Shown here: positions 1-8,551 of the stretch, in pieces
Numbering within the stretch: the stretch's first letter is position 1
How the letters are laid out: the number at the start of each line of letters is the position of its first letter
The notes under the pieces: generated by a model
Told to the model about the DNA's origin: nothing
Seen by the model: only the letters and a program-made list of their open reading frames with translations
Databases searched by the model: none
Position numbers and translations under genes: made by a program
Assembly: GCF_029893635.1 (NCBI RefSeq)
Contig: NZ_JARXYR010000002.1
Location: 744,001 to 808,000, forward strand
From: Variovorax sp. TBS-050B
GTDB lineage: Bacteria > Pseudomonadota > Gammaproteobacteria > Burkholderiales > Burkholderiaceae_C
DNA length: 64,000 bases
Reading direction: 5' to 3'

Positions 1-315
1 GCCGCGCACGAGAGCGGCGTGCACGTGCCCGACGACCTCTCGATCGTGGGCTTCGACGACATCGAACTCTCGGCCTACACCAGCCCGCCGCTCACCACGG
101 TGGCGCAGCCCAAGGAGCGCATCGGCGCGCTCGCGGTCGACATGCTGCTGGAGCGCGTCGGCGGCAAGCGGCGCGACGCACGCAAGGTGGTGCTGCAGCC
201 CGAGCTGCGCGTGCGCGCCTCGACCGCGCGCCATGCGAGCTTCCGCGAAGCGCCCGCGCCCTCCCCGTCCGACGCCGCCGCCGCGGCGGACACCCGAAAG
301 CCCCGCAAGCCGTGA
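1..315 (+). CDS. LacI-family transcriptional regulator, C-terminal fragment
   Basis: This is the 3' end of a gene that begins before the window; the frame is open from base 1. The visible 104 residues start in the sugar-binding core of a LacI/GalR repressor. The stretch reading DDLSIVGFDDIELSAY, followed by PPLTTVAQP, is the hallmark C-terminal segment of the family. The DNA-binding head lies outside the window. After the conserved core there is a tail of about 30 residues rich in Ala, Pro and Ser. The stop codon overlaps the rbsK GTG start (GTGA), so the two genes are translationally coupled. By context it is the local ribose or pentose repressor, an RbsR-like protein; ligand specificity cannot be read from the fragment. 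Confidence 0.88.
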   Translation, partial: AAHESGVHVPDDLSIVGFDDIELSAYTSPPLTTVAQPKERIGALAVDMLLERVGGKRRDARKVVLQPELRVRASTARHASFREAPAPSPSDAAAAADTRKPRKP

Positions 316-1283
316 GCGCCCCGAATCCGCCCTCCCCCGTTCATGCCGCGCCGCCGCGCATCGTCGTGCTCGGCAGCCTCAACATGGACATCGTGCTGCG
401 CGTGCCGCATGCACCCGCCGCGGGCGAGACACTGCTCGGCCGCTCCATCGACCACATCCCCGGCGGCAAGGGCGCGAACCAGGCCGTGAGCTGCGCGCGC
501 GAAGGCGGCCAAGTGGCGATGATCGGCTGCGTCGGCGACGACGCGAACGGCCGGGCGCTCTGCGCAGCGCTCGAGGCCGACGGCATCGACACCGCCGCGC
601 TGCGCACCACCACCGCCGCGCCCACGGGCACGGCGCTGATCCTGGTCGAGGACGGCGGCCAGAACCGCATCGTGATGGTGCCCGGCGCCAATGCCGCGGT
701 CGACCTCGACGCGGCCGCGCTGCGCGCGCAGCTGCAGGGCGCGGCCTTTCTCGTCACGCAGTTCGAGACGCCGATGGACCAGGTCGAGCGCGCGATCTCG
801 GCCGCGCACGCGGCGGGCTGCAAGGTGCTGCTCAACCCGTCGCCGATGCAGCCGATCGCCGCGCCGCTGTGGCCGCGCATCGACACGCTGGTGGTGAACG
901 AGCTCGAGGCCCGCGCGCTCTGCGGCCAGGCGGCCGACAGCCCGCAGGAGGCCGCGCTCGCGGGCCGGGCGCTGCGCGCCGAAGGCATCGCGCGCGTGGT
1001 CGTCACGCTCGGCGCGCGCGGCGCGGTGGCCATCGACGACGATGGCGCGCGCCACCATCCCGCGCCGCAGGTGCAGGCCGTGGACACCACCGCGGCCGGC
1101 GACACCTTCCTCGGCGCGCTCGCCGTGGCGCTGGGCGAAGGCGCGTCCTTCGACGAGGCCGTGCGCCTGGGCATCCGCGCCGCGGCGCTGTGCATCCAGC
1201 AGCCCGGCGCCCAGCCCTCCATCCCGCGGCGCGATGCCGTGCTGCGAAGCCCCCTGCCACCCGACTGGATTCCGCTGCCGTGA
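312..1283 (+). CDS. rbsK: Ribokinase
   Basis: Predicted to phosphorylate D-ribose at O5 with ATP in the cytoplasm, feeding ribose 5-phosphate to the pentose phosphate pathway. The 323-residue protein has the PfkB/ribokinase fold. The substrate-site glycine motif GGKGANQA is at residues 51-58, and the ATP-site signature DTTAAGDTF is at 258-266 with the catalytic Asp at 264. Length is normal for the family (about 310). The GTG start at 312 is chosen because it overlaps the stop of the upstream LacI gene in a coupling arrangement. Its own stop overlaps the GTG of rbsD in the same way. The rbsK-rbsD pair behind a LacI repressor makes ribose the best substrate guess, though a nucleoside-derived pentose is possible. 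Confidence 0.93.
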   Translation: MSAPNPPSPVHAAPPRIVVLGSLNMDIVLRVPHAPAAGETLLGRSIDHIPGGKGANQAVSCAREGGQVAMIGCVGDDANGRALCAALEADGIDTAALRTTTAAPTGTALILVEDGGQNRIVMVPGANAAVDLDAAALRAQLQGAAFLVTQFETPMDQVERAISAAHAAGCKVLLNPSPMQPIAAPLWPRIDTLVVNELEARALCGQAADSPQEAALAGRALRAEGIARVVVTLGARGAVAIDDDGARHHPAPQVQAVDTTAAGDTFLGALAVALGEGASFDEAVRLGIRAAALCIQQPGAQPSIPRRDAVLRSPLPPDWIPLP

Positions 1284-1678
1284 AACGCTCTCCCCTGCTG
1301 CATGCCGAACTCTCCCAGGTCATCGCCGCCCTCGGCCACGGCGACATGCTCGTGATCGGCGACGCCGGCCTGCCGATCCCCGACGGCCCGCGCCGCATCG
1401 ACCTCGCGGTCGCGCGCGGCGTGCCGCGGCTGGCCGAGGTGCTGGAGGCGGTGCTGTCGGAGATGCAGGTCGAGGCCGTCGTCATCGCCGACGAGGCGCT
1501 GCCGAACAGCGCGACGCAATTGCCCGGCTGGTATCCGTCGTCGCTCGGCCTGGCGCCGCAGACCGTGTCGCACGAGGAATTCAAGCGCCGCAGCGCCAGG
1601 GCGCGCGCCATCGTGCGCACCGGCGAATGCACGCCCTACGCCAACATCATGCTGGTGGCGGGCGTGGCCTTCGACTGA
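1280..1678 (+). CDS. rbsD: D-ribose pyranase
   Basis: RbsD interconverts the pyranose and furanose forms of ribose so that ribokinase receives its substrate; the family forms large cytoplasmic rings. The 132-residue protein matches the usual RbsD/FucU size. It shows the N-terminal LHAELSQVIAALGHGD segment with the conserved His, the GDAGLPIP turn, and the C-terminal RTGECTPYANIMLVAG block that closes the sugar site. The GTG start at 1280 overlaps the rbsK stop by four bases (GTGA), which fixes the start. It is the last gene of the operon and faces the convergent MOSC gene, with 19 bases between them. FucU is the only serious alternative and is less likely beside rbsK. Confidence 0.93.
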   Translation: MKRSPLLHAELSQVIAALGHGDMLVIGDAGLPIPDGPRRIDLAVARGVPRLAEVLEAVLSEMQVEAVVIADEALPNSATQLPGWYPSSLGLAPQTVSHEEFKRRSARARAIVRTGECTPYANIMLVAGVAFD

Positions 1679-1697
1679 GCAACGGACCCGCCCCGCG

Positions 1698-2579
1698 CTA
1701 TTCGAACCGGTAGTTCGCGCCCACCGCCTGCCCCACCTTGAGCATCTGCTCCACACCCTGGACCACGATGCAGTTCATGCCGAAGGTGATGCGGCCGTCC
1801 ACGCGCGGATCGGCGCGGTAGGTGCGCAGCATGTCGCCGACCTCGGGGCTGCTGATGCCGGTGGCGGGATCGATGTCGGGCACCGGGCAGCGCGTGCAGG
1901 GCTTGACGGGCTTCAGCTCGGCCTCGCCCTCGGCCGTGGCGACGTGCAGCGCATCGACGCGGTCCTCGTCGTGCGCCTCGATGCCCGCGAGCACGATGTT
2001 GGGCCGGAAGCGCTCGATGCCGACCGCGGCGTGACCCGCGGCGGCCAGGCGTTCGTTGAGTTCGGCGAGGGAGCCTTCGCTCGCCACCAGCAGCGGATAG
2101 CCGTCGGCGAACTGGTTCTCGGCCTCGATGCCGCCGGTCCATTCCAGGCTCGACAGGCGCTTCTGCGCCGGGTCGAAGCGCACCAGCCGCAGCGTCTGCG
2201 GGCGGCCGGGCTCGGAAAGGAAGTCGCTGAACCACTGGGCGGCGATGTCGCCCATGTCGTAGGCCGCGACCTCGTCCTTCCAGACGCGCACGCGCACCGG
2301 CTGCTCGACGCGGTCGAAGGCCAGGTGCAGCGCCAGCATGCCCGGCGCGCGCAGCACCACCTCGGTGTGCTTCATCTGCGGCCGGATCAGCGCCATGCGC
2401 GGGAGCTGGCGCTGCGTGACGAACGCGCCCTCGGCATCGACCACCATCCAGGCGCGGTCGAACTCCAGGCCGGTCTCGGTCAGCAGGGCCTCGGGGAGCT
2501 CGACCCCCGCGCATGACTTGACGGGGTAGACGAACAGGCGCGCGATGGTGGCGCGGAGGTCGAATTCGGGCTGAGGCAC
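1698..2579 (-). CDS. MOSC domain-containing protein (YcbX/mARC-like)
   Basis: A 293-residue protein with an N-terminal MOSC beta-barrel domain (roughly residues 8-125) and a C-terminal MOSC domain. The latter carries CTRCPVPD with cysteines at 228 and 231; one Cys in this motif binds the molybdenum cofactor in YcbX and mARC proteins. Related enzymes reduce N-hydroxylated compounds such as base analogues and amidoximes, taking electrons from a partner protein. No ferredoxin domain is fused here, unlike E. coli YcbX, so an external donor would be needed. The frame is open further upstream, but a GTG at 2579 preceded by AAGGA at good spacing is the natural start and avoids overlap with the divergent monooxygenase gene. 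Substrate unknown. Confidence 0.85.
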   Translation of the reverse strand: MPQPEFDLRATIARLFVYPVKSCAGVELPEALLTETGLEFDRAWMVVDAEGAFVTQRQLPRMALIRPQMKHTEVVLRAPGMLALHLAFDRVEQPVRVRVWKDEVAAYDMGDIAAQWFSDFLSEPGRPQTLRLVRFDPAQKRLSSLEWTGGIEAENQFADGYPLLVASEGSLAELNERLAAAGHAAVGIERFRPNIVLAGIEAHDEDRVDALHVATAEGEAELKPVKPCTRCPVPDIDPATGISSPEVGDMLRTYRADPRVDGRITFGMNCIVVQGVEQMLKVGQAVGANYRFE

Positions 2580-2667
2580 GTGGGGTTCCTTGGAATTTGC
2601 GGCGATTGTCCCGCATCGATGACCCGCCGCGCGGCGCCCGGTTTTTGCTTGTTCATACAATGGCCGG

Positions 2668-3801
2668 ATGGCCCTTCCCCCTGAAGTTTGCATACGCGGC
2701 GCCGGCATCGTGGGCCGGACGCTGGCCCTGCTGCTCGCGCGCGAGCGCGTGCGCGTCGCGCTGGTGGCACCGAAGGCCGCGCCGGGCAAGCCGGACATCC
2801 GGGCCTATGCGCTCAACGCCGCTTCCAGGACCCTGCTCGAATCGCTGCGCGCCTGGCCCGATGCGGCCCATGCCACGCCCGTGCGCGAGATGCTCGTGAA
2901 CGGCGACGAGGGCGGCCGGGTGCAGTTCAGCGCCGCGCGGCAGAAGGTCGATGCGCTCGCCTGGATCGTCGACGTGCCCGCGCTCGAGCAGCAGCTCGCC
3001 GATGCGGTGCGCTTCCAGCCGCAGGTCGAGGTGGTGGAGGCGCCGGTGCCGGCGCCGCTCACCGTGGTGTGCGAAGGCAAGGCCAGCGCCACGCGCGAGG
3101 CGCTGGGCGTGAGCTACCAGGTCACGCGCTATCCCCAGCATGCGATCGCCGCGCGCCTGGAAGCCGCGCAGGCGCACGACGGCACCGCGCGCCAGTGGTT
3201 CAACGACAAGAGCGAGGTGCTCGCGCTGCTGCCCATGGGCGGCGCGCAGGGACGCTCGCTCGCACTGGTGTGGTCGGTCGACCAGCTGCGCGCACCCGAG
3301 CTGCTCGCGCTGGACGACGCGCAGTTCGACGCCGCCGTCACCGAGGCCAGCCACGCTGCCTTCGGCGCGCTGCGCCTCACGAGCGAGCGCGCCGCCTGGC
3401 CGCTCGCGCGCGCGATGGCCGACCGCTGGACCGGCACGCTGCCGCAGGCGCAGGGCGCGCCGCAATCCTGGGCACTGGCCGGCGACGCCGCCCACACCGT
3501 GCATCCGCTCGCCGGACAGGGGCTGAACCTCGGCCTCGCCGATGCGGCCATGCTGGCCGACGTGATCAAGCAGCGCGACTACTGGCGCAGCGTGAGCGAC
3601 CCGCGCCTGCTGCGCCGCTACGAGCGCGCACGCCGCGCCGGCGTGCTGCAGATGAGCCTCGCCACCGACGGCCTGCAGCAGCTGTTCTCGCACAGCGTCG
3701 ATCCGCTGCCCGCGCTGCGCAACTGGGGCATGCGCGGCTTCGACCAGACACGCCTGCTCAAGCAATGGATCGCCAGCCAGGCGATGGGCTTGAAGGCATG
3801 A
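2668..3801 (+). CDS. FAD-dependent monooxygenase, UbiH/UbiF/VisC type
   Basis: A 377-residue flavoprotein hydroxylase. The N-terminal Rossmann segment IRGAGIVGRTLALLLAR (from about residue 9) is the dinucleotide-binding motif. The second FAD motif GDAAHTVHPLAGQG lies at 272-285 and is diagnostic of the UbiH/UbiF/VisC/COQ6 family. Members hydroxylate the ubiquinone ring precursor or related aromatics. With only one homolog in view, which ring position or substrate it uses cannot be decided, so no symbol is given. Its stop overlaps the ATG of the DsbC-like gene (ATGA), placing it first in a run with the DsbC-like protein and the M61 peptidase. That grouping suggests co-transcription, not a shared pathway. 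Confidence 0.85.
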   Translation: MALPPEVCIRGAGIVGRTLALLLARERVRVALVAPKAAPGKPDIRAYALNAASRTLLESLRAWPDAAHATPVREMLVNGDEGGRVQFSAARQKVDALAWIVDVPALEQQLADAVRFQPQVEVVEAPVPAPLTVVCEGKASATREALGVSYQVTRYPQHAIAARLEAAQAHDGTARQWFNDKSEVLALLPMGGAQGRSLALVWSVDQLRAPELLALDDAQFDAAVTEASHAAFGALRLTSERAAWPLARAMADRWTGTLPQAQGAPQSWALAGDAAHTVHPLAGQGLNLGLADAAMLADVIKQRDYWRSVSDPRLLRRYERARRAGVLQMSLATDGLQQLFSHSVDPLPALRNWGMRGFDQTRLLKQWIASQAMGLKA

Positions 3802-4547
3802 AGAATCCTTCCACCGGACTTTCAATGACATTCGCACGCCACCTCCTTCTCGCCGCCTGCGCCCTGGGTGCGGTCGTCGGCGCCTTTGCCGGCGAGGCCG
3901 AGATCCGCAAGAACCTCCCTGCGCGCATTCCGCAGTTCCCGCCGATCGACGAGGTCACCAAGTCGCCGGTGCCGGGCCTGTACGAGGTGCGCGTGAACGG
4001 CTTCCAGATCTACTACACCGACGAGCAGGGCAACTACCTGCTGCAGGGCAACCTGATCGACGTGAAGGCGCGCAAGAACCTCACCGAGGAGCGCGTCGAG
4101 AAGCTCAGCGCCGTCGCCTTCGACCAGCTGCCGCTGAAGGACGCGATCAAGATCGTGCGCGGCAACGGCAAGCGCAGGCTCGCGGTGTTCGAAGACCCGA
4201 ACTGCGGCTACTGCAAGCGCTTCGAGAAGGACATGAAGACGGTCGACAACGTCACCGTCCACCTGTTCCTCTACCCGGTGCTCGGACCCGATTCGGCCAC
4301 CAAGTCGCGCGACATCTGGTGCAGCAAGGACAAGGGCAAGGCCTGGAGCGACTGGATGGAATCCAACGTCAGGCCGGCCACCGCGGCGCCGGGCTGCGAC
4401 ACCGCGGCGCTGCAGCGCAACGTGGAGTTCGGCCGCAAGTACAACATCACCGGCACGCCGACCCTGATCTTCAGCGACGGCACCCGCACGCCGGGCGCCA
4501 TTCCCGCGGAGCAGGTCGAGAAGCAGCTCGCCGCGTCGATCAACTGA
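3798..4547 (+). CDS. DsbC/DsbG-family thiol:disulfide interchange protein
   Basis: A 249-residue periplasmic thioredoxin-fold protein. It has an N-terminal hydrophobic signal (ARHLLLAACALGAVVGAFAG), a DsbC-type dimerisation region (about 30-95) and a catalytic CGYC at residues 136-139. A further cysteine pair lies in the C-terminal half, as in DsbC, where it is structural. The role is isomerisation of wrong disulfides in exported proteins, with reducing power expected from a DsbD-type membrane protein not seen here. The ATG at 3798 overlaps the upstream stop (ATGA); an internal ATG at 3825 would place the signal peptide nearer the start and is a real alternative. DsbG is possible, but the CGYC active site fits DsbC. 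Confidence 0.88.
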   Translation: MKNPSTGLSMTFARHLLLAACALGAVVGAFAGEAEIRKNLPARIPQFPPIDEVTKSPVPGLYEVRVNGFQIYYTDEQGNYLLQGNLIDVKARKNLTEERVEKLSAVAFDQLPLKDAIKIVRGNGKRRLAVFEDPNCGYCKRFEKDMKTVDNVTVHLFLYPVLGPDSATKSRDIWCSKDKGKAWSDWMESNVRPATAAPGCDTAALQRNVEFGRKYNITGTPTLIFSDGTRTPGAIPAEQVEKQLAASIN

Positions 4548-6391
4548 TGGCCGCGCAGAGCTCCTCCCGGCGCGCCGCGGCGGCGGCGCCGGCCGCCGCA
4601 GTGCATTGCCGCGTCGAATGCGCGAACCCGCATGCGCACCTGTTCGCGGTCACCCTGACCATCGCCGCGCCCGCGGCGCAGCAGCGCGTGGCGCTGCCCG
4701 TGTGGATTCCGGGCAGCTACCTCGTGCGCGAGTTCGCCAAGAACCTGCAGGGCCTGCGCGCCACGCAGGGCCGGCGCAAGCCGGTGCTGACGCAGCTCGA
4801 CAAATGCAGCTGGCAGATCGACTGCGTGCCCGGCCAGCCGCTGGTGCTGCACTACCAGGTCTGCGCCTACGACAACTCGGTGCGCACCGCCTGGCTCGAC
4901 GATGCGCGCGGCTTCTTCAACGGCACCAGCCTGTGCCTGCGCGTCGAAGGGCGCACCGACGAGCCGCATGCGCTCGAGGTGGTCGCGCCCGCGCAGCCGC
5001 CCGACGCGCCGCGCTGGTCGTGCGCGACCGCGCTGCGCCCCGCAAAGATCGACAGGCACGGCTTCGGCAGCTACCTGGCCGCCGACTACGACGAGATCGC
5101 CGACAGCCCGGTCGAGATGGGCCCCTTCTGGAGCGCCGAGTTCGAGGCCTGCGGCGTGCCGCACCGCTTCGTGGTCGCGGGCGCCGCGGCCTCCTTCGAC
5201 GGCGAGCGGCTGATCGCCGACACCCAGGCCATCTGCGAGGCCGAGCTGCGCTTCTGGCATGGCGACAAGGCCGGCCGGCGCGGCGGCCCCGCGCTGCCGA
5301 TCGACCGCTACGTGTTCATGCTCAACGCGGTGGACGACGGCTACGGCGGGCTCGAGCATCGGCACTCCACCGCGCTGATCTGCAACCGGCGCGACCTGCC
5401 CCAGCGCGGCGCCAAGAAGCAGCCCGAGGGCTACACCACGCTCATGGGGCTGATCAGCCACGAGTACTTCCACACCTGGAACGTCAAGCGCATGCGCCCG
5501 GCGGAGTTCGCGCGCTACGACTACGGCCGAGAGAACTACACGCAGTTGCTGTGGTTCTTCGAAGGCTTCACGAGCTACTACGACGACCTGCTGCTGCGGC
5601 GCGCCGACCGCATCGACGACGCGGGCTACCTGCGGCTGCTCAACAAGACCATCAACCAGGTGCTGCAGACGCCGGGCCGGCTGGTGCAGCCGGTGGCCGA
5701 CGCGAGCTTCGACGCCTGGACCAAGTACTACCGGCAGGACGAGCAGACGCCCAACAACACCGTCAGCTACTACACCAAGGGCGCGCTGGTCGCGCTGTGC
5801 TTCGACCTGACGCTGCGCCGCGAAGGCCGCGGCACGCTCGACGACGTGATGCGCCACCTGTGGCAGCACGGCGACGGCGGCCCGATCAGCGAAGCCGACA
5901 TCGCGGCCGCGCTCGAAGCGGTGGGCGGACGCTCCTATGCCGCGGAACTGGCGCAGTGGGTGCATGCGACCGACGAACTGCCGCTCGCGCAGCTGCTGCG
6001 CGCGCATGGCGTGGCCGCGCTCGACGACCCCTCGCAGCCGGCGCAGGCCCTGGGCCTGCGCGTGGCCGAAAGCAACGGCAGCCTGCAGATCAAGGTGGTG
6101 CTGCGCGGCGGCGCGGCCGAGAAGGCGGGCTTCTCCGCCAACGACGAATGGATCGGCATCGAGCTGCCCGCGGCGGGCCGCAAGGGGCAGGTGCAGGCCT
6201 GGCGCATCACCAAGCTCGACGACCTCGCGCTCTACCTCGGCGACGCCACGCGCTGCACCGCCATCGTGGCGCGCGACCGCAAGCTGCTGCGGCTGCCGCT
6301 GGCGCTGCCGGCGGGCGCCACCACCTGGCGGCTGTTCGCGCACGACGCGGCGAAGGTCGCGGACTGGCTCACGGCAGGCGCGCGGCGCTGA
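4547..6391 (+). CDS. M61-family metallopeptidase with PDZ domain
   Basis: A 614-residue zinc peptidase related to glycyl aminopeptidase. The zinc motif HEYFH is at residues 305-309, with a glutamate in EGFTSYYDD at 339 as the likely third ligand. The first 190 residues form the beta-rich N-terminal domain of M61, and a PDZ-like segment covers roughly 500-590. No signal peptide is evident: the N-terminus is Ala/Ser/Arg-rich, so it may be cytoplasmic. The ATG at 4547 shares one base with the DsbC-like stop (TGATG), which decides the start. Family members release N-terminal glycine or alanine from peptides; the physiological substrate is unknown. Confidence 0.87.
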   Translation: MAAQSSSRRAAAAAPAAAVHCRVECANPHAHLFAVTLTIAAPAAQQRVALPVWIPGSYLVREFAKNLQGLRATQGRRKPVLTQLDKCSWQIDCVPGQPLVLHYQVCAYDNSVRTAWLDDARGFFNGTSLCLRVEGRTDEPHALEVVAPAQPPDAPRWSCATALRPAKIDRHGFGSYLAADYDEIADSPVEMGPFWSAEFEACGVPHRFVVAGAAASFDGERLIADTQAICEAELRFWHGDKAGRRGGPALPIDRYVFMLNAVDDGYGGLEHRHSTALICNRRDLPQRGAKKQPEGYTTLMGLISHEYFHTWNVKRMRPAEFARYDYGRENYTQLLWFFEGFTSYYDDLLLRRADRIDDAGYLRLLNKTINQVLQTPGRLVQPVADASFDAWTKYYRQDEQTPNNTVSYYTKGALVALCFDLTLRREGRGTLDDVMRHLWQHGDGGPISEADIAAALEAVGGRSYAAELAQWVHATDELPLAQLLRAHGVAALDDPSQPAQALGLRVAESNGSLQIKVVLRGGAAEKAGFSANDEWIGIELPAAGRKGQVQAWRITKLDDLALYLGDATRCTAIVARDRKLLRLPLALPAGATTWRLFAHDAAKVADWLTAGARR

Positions 6392-6487
6392 CCGGGCGCG
6401 GGCGTCATCTCCCGCCGCCCTGCGCCATCGCCCGCGCGCGAATGCTCGGTATAGTGAAGCGCGTTTTCCCCCTTCCCCGGAGACACC

Positions 6488-7267
6488 ATGAGCTACGAAA
6501 ACATCGAAGTGCGGACCGAAGCAGGCAAGGTCGGCATCATCACCCTCCACCGTCCGAAGGCCCTGAATGCGCTCAACGACGCGCTGATGACCGAGCTGGG
6601 CCAGGCGCTCAAGGCCTTCGATGCCGACGAGGCCATCGGCTGCATCATCGTCACGGGCAGCGAGCGCGCCTTCGCGGCCGGCGCCGACATCGCGGCGATG
6701 GCGAAGTACAGCTTCATCGACACCTACAAGGGCGACTACATCACGCGCAACTGGGAGACCATCCGCTCGATCCGCAAGCCGGTGATCGCCGCGGTCAGCG
6801 GCTTCGCGCTCGGCGGCGGCTGCGAGCTGGCGATGATGTGCGACTTCATCATCGCGGCCGACAACGCCAAGTTCGGCCAGCCCGAGATCAAGATCGGCGT
6901 GATCCCCGGCGCCGGCGGCACGCAACGCCTGCCGCGTGCGGTGGGCAAGAGCAAGGCCATGGACATGGCGCTCACCGCCCGCATGATGGACGCGGCCGAG
7001 GCCGAGCGCGCGGGCCTCGTGAGCCGCGTGGTGCCCTACGAGAAACTCGCCGACGAAGCCCTCGGCGCCGCGCTCGTGATCTGCGGCTTCTCGCAGATCG
7101 CGGTGATGGCCGCCAAGGAATCGGTCAACCGCGCGTTCGAGAGCGGCCTGTCGGACGGCGTGATGTTCGAGCGCCGGCTGTTCCATGCGCTGTTCGCGAC
7201 GCAGGACCAGAAGGAAGGCATGGACGCCTTCCTCGCCAAGCGCCAGCCCGACTTCAAGAACGCCTGA
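6488..7267 (+). CDS. Enoyl-CoA hydratase/isomerase family protein
   Basis: A 259-residue crotonase-fold enzyme of the usual length. The oxyanion-hole segments are visible: AGADIAAM near residue 76 and [13 protein letters not shown] near 107. The catalytic-loop region [15 protein letters not shown] follows at about 131-145. The Glu in GGGCELA (residue ~112) and the Glu in the second loop match the two glutamates used for water addition across 2-trans-enoyl-CoA in beta-oxidation. A GGAG ribosome site precedes the ATG. It stands alone, with no acyl-CoA dehydrogenase or thiolase beside it, so the exact acyl chain is not indicated; FadB1-like hydratase is the best general label. Confidence 0.9.
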   Translation: MSYENIEVRTEAGKVGIITLHRPKALNALNDALMTELGQALKAFDADEAIGCIIVTGSERAFAAGADIAAMAKYSFIDTYKGDYITRNWETIRSIRKPVIAAVSGFALGGGCELAMMCDFIIAADNAKFGQPEIKIGVIPGAGGTQRLPRAVGKSKAMDMALTARMMDAAEAERAGLVSRVVPYEKLADEALGAALVICGFSQIAVMAAKESVNRAFESGLSDGVMFERRLFHALFATQDQKEGMDAFLAKRQPDFKNA

Positions 7268-7280
7268 GAGAGTGAGAGAA

Positions 7281-7307
7281 CGCAGCCGCCGCTAACGGCG
7301 GCCTGCG
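7281..7307. terminator. GC-rich hairpin between convergent genes
   Basis: The inverted repeat CCGCCG-CTAA-CGGCGG, extended by CGCAG and CTGCG, lies between the enoyl-CoA hydratase and anti-sigma genes and contains the anti-sigma stop codon. No T-run follows on either strand, so an intrinsic terminator role is only plausible. Confidence 0.35.
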
Positions 7308-8551
7308 AGCGCCGCACGCAGGGCCGCCAGCGCCGATGCGGGCGGCGTGCCGACGAAGCCGGCGCCGCCCGGCTGCGGCAGCCAGCGCACCTGATCCCCC
7401 GCGACTTCGAGCACGGCCAGCAGGCCGGCATCGCCATGCAGTTCCAGCCGCAGATCGACCGGGGCGGTCGTGCCCTCGCCCGGCGTGGTGGCGGAGCGGG
7501 CGACGGCATTCACCAGCGCGGCCAGTCCTTCGGTGTCGCCGCGGGCCTGGCGCAGCGGCGGCTGGCTATCGATCGCCGCCTCCAGGAAGCGCCAGCGGTC
7601 GAGGGCCGAGAAGGCCGGCATGGCCGCCGGCGTGGCGGCGGACTTGGCAGCGGCAGCGGCAGCGCGCGGTGCCGGTGATTGGCGAAGAAGGGCGCCGGAT
7701 GCCTCGGCGGCCGGACTGCGCTGCGCGGCGGGGGCGGCGGCGCTCTCCGCAGCCGCCTCGCGCGCCGACGGCGGGGCGGCGGGCGCGGCCTGCGGTGGAA
7801 GCTCGGCGCGCGGCGCGGCGACGATGGCTGGCGCAGGTGCTGGAGGAGGCGGCGGTGCGGCTGGCGCCGGTGCGAGGCTTGATGCCGGTGCCGGTGCCGG
7901 TGCCGGTGCCGGTGCCGGCGCCGGTGCCGGTGCTGCCGCAGGTGCTGGCGCCGACTCGGCCGCCGGCGCGGGCTCCGCGCGCAGAACCGGCGCAGGGGTT
8001 TCCGGCGCCCTCGCCCGGCGTTCCGGCGATGCCGCAGGCGCCGCCAGGTCCCGCGCGGCGCCCGTCCCGCCCTGCGCCGTACCTCCCTGCTGCGCCCGCT
8101 CGCGCGCGACCTCGGGCGCAGCCGGGGAGGCCGCCGGCGGCGCCTCGGCCACCGGCGCAGCCGGTGCAGGTGCCGGTGCCGGTGCCGGTGCCTGCGCGAC
8201 ATGCGCTTCGCCGTCGAGCCGCGCATCGGGAACCGGCTCGCGGTGCCAGAGCACGGTGACGAAGGTCGCCACGAGCACGGTCGCGAAGGCGGCATTCCAG
8301 GGCATGCGGGCGCGCGGCCGGCCGGGTGCGGCCCCGCCGCCGAACCAGCGTCGCCACCAGCCGGCGCCCGCGTCGGATGCGGCGGACGCCGAAGGCGGCA
8401 CGGCGGTCAGGTTGTGCGCCATCTTCCGGATCGCGTCGCGGGTGCGCGGGTCGGGTACCGCGTCGCGGTCGGGCGCATGGTCGAGCGCACGGCGCAGGGC
8501 CGCGTCGCGCAGCGCGTCGTCGGCGCTGCCGCTGTCGCCGTTCCCGCTCAT
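7292..8551 (-). CDS. Putative anti-sigma factor, single-pass membrane protein with Ala-Pro-rich region
   Basis: A 419-residue protein encoded directly after an ECF sigma factor and overlapping it by ATGA, the classic sigma/anti-sigma layout. Residues 1-83 are hydrophilic and presumably cytoplasmic. One transmembrane segment follows at about 85-102 (AAFATVLVATFVTVLW). Beyond it comes a periplasmic region of about 200 residues made mostly of Ala, Pro, Arg and Glu, including runs of Ala-Pro, then a C-terminal globular part. No zinc anti-sigma (HxxxCxxC) motif is seen, so the call rests on context and topology. The Ala-Pro run is coded by a six-base tandem repeat. What it senses is unknown. Confidence 0.6.
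   Translation of the reverse strand: MSGNGDSGSADDALRDAALRRALDHAPDRDAVPDPRTRDAIRKMAHNLTAVPPSASAASDAGAGWWRRWFGGGAAPGRPRARMPWNAAFATVLVATFVTVLWHREPVPDARLDGEAHVAQAPAPAPAPAPAAPVAEAPPAASPAAPEVARERAQQGGTAQGGTGAARDLAAPAASPERRARAPETPAPVLRAEPAPAAESAPAPAAAPAPAPAPAPAPAPAPASSLAPAPAAPPPPPAPAPAIVAAPRAELPPQAAPAAPPSAREAAAESAAAPAAQRSPAAEASGALLRQSPAPRAAAAAAKSAATPAAMPAFSALDRWRFLEAAIDSQPPLRQARGDTEGLAALVNAVARSATTPGEGTTAPVDLRLELHGDAGLLAVLEVAGDQVRWLPQPGGAGFVGTPPASALAALRAALAGRR
7884..7931. repeat. Tandem hexanucleotide (GCCGGT) array inside the anti-sigma gene
   Basis: Eight consecutive six-base units, seven GCCGGT and one GCCGGC, encode an Ala-Pro run on the minus strand. A shorter run of the same unit lies near 8160-8195. 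Because the unit is six bases long, gain or loss of copies keeps the reading frame. Confidence 0.9.

Noticed and set aside
4271..7186. 971-codon open frame on the minus strand opposite the M61 peptidase and enoyl-CoA hydratase genes
   Set aside because: The translation is Arg/Ala/His-rich with no domain or signal; such antisense frames are expected in GC-rich DNA opposite real genes.
7884..7931. CRISPR-like or regulatory repeat array
   Set aside because: Units are six bases without spacers and lie in a coding frame for Ala-Pro.
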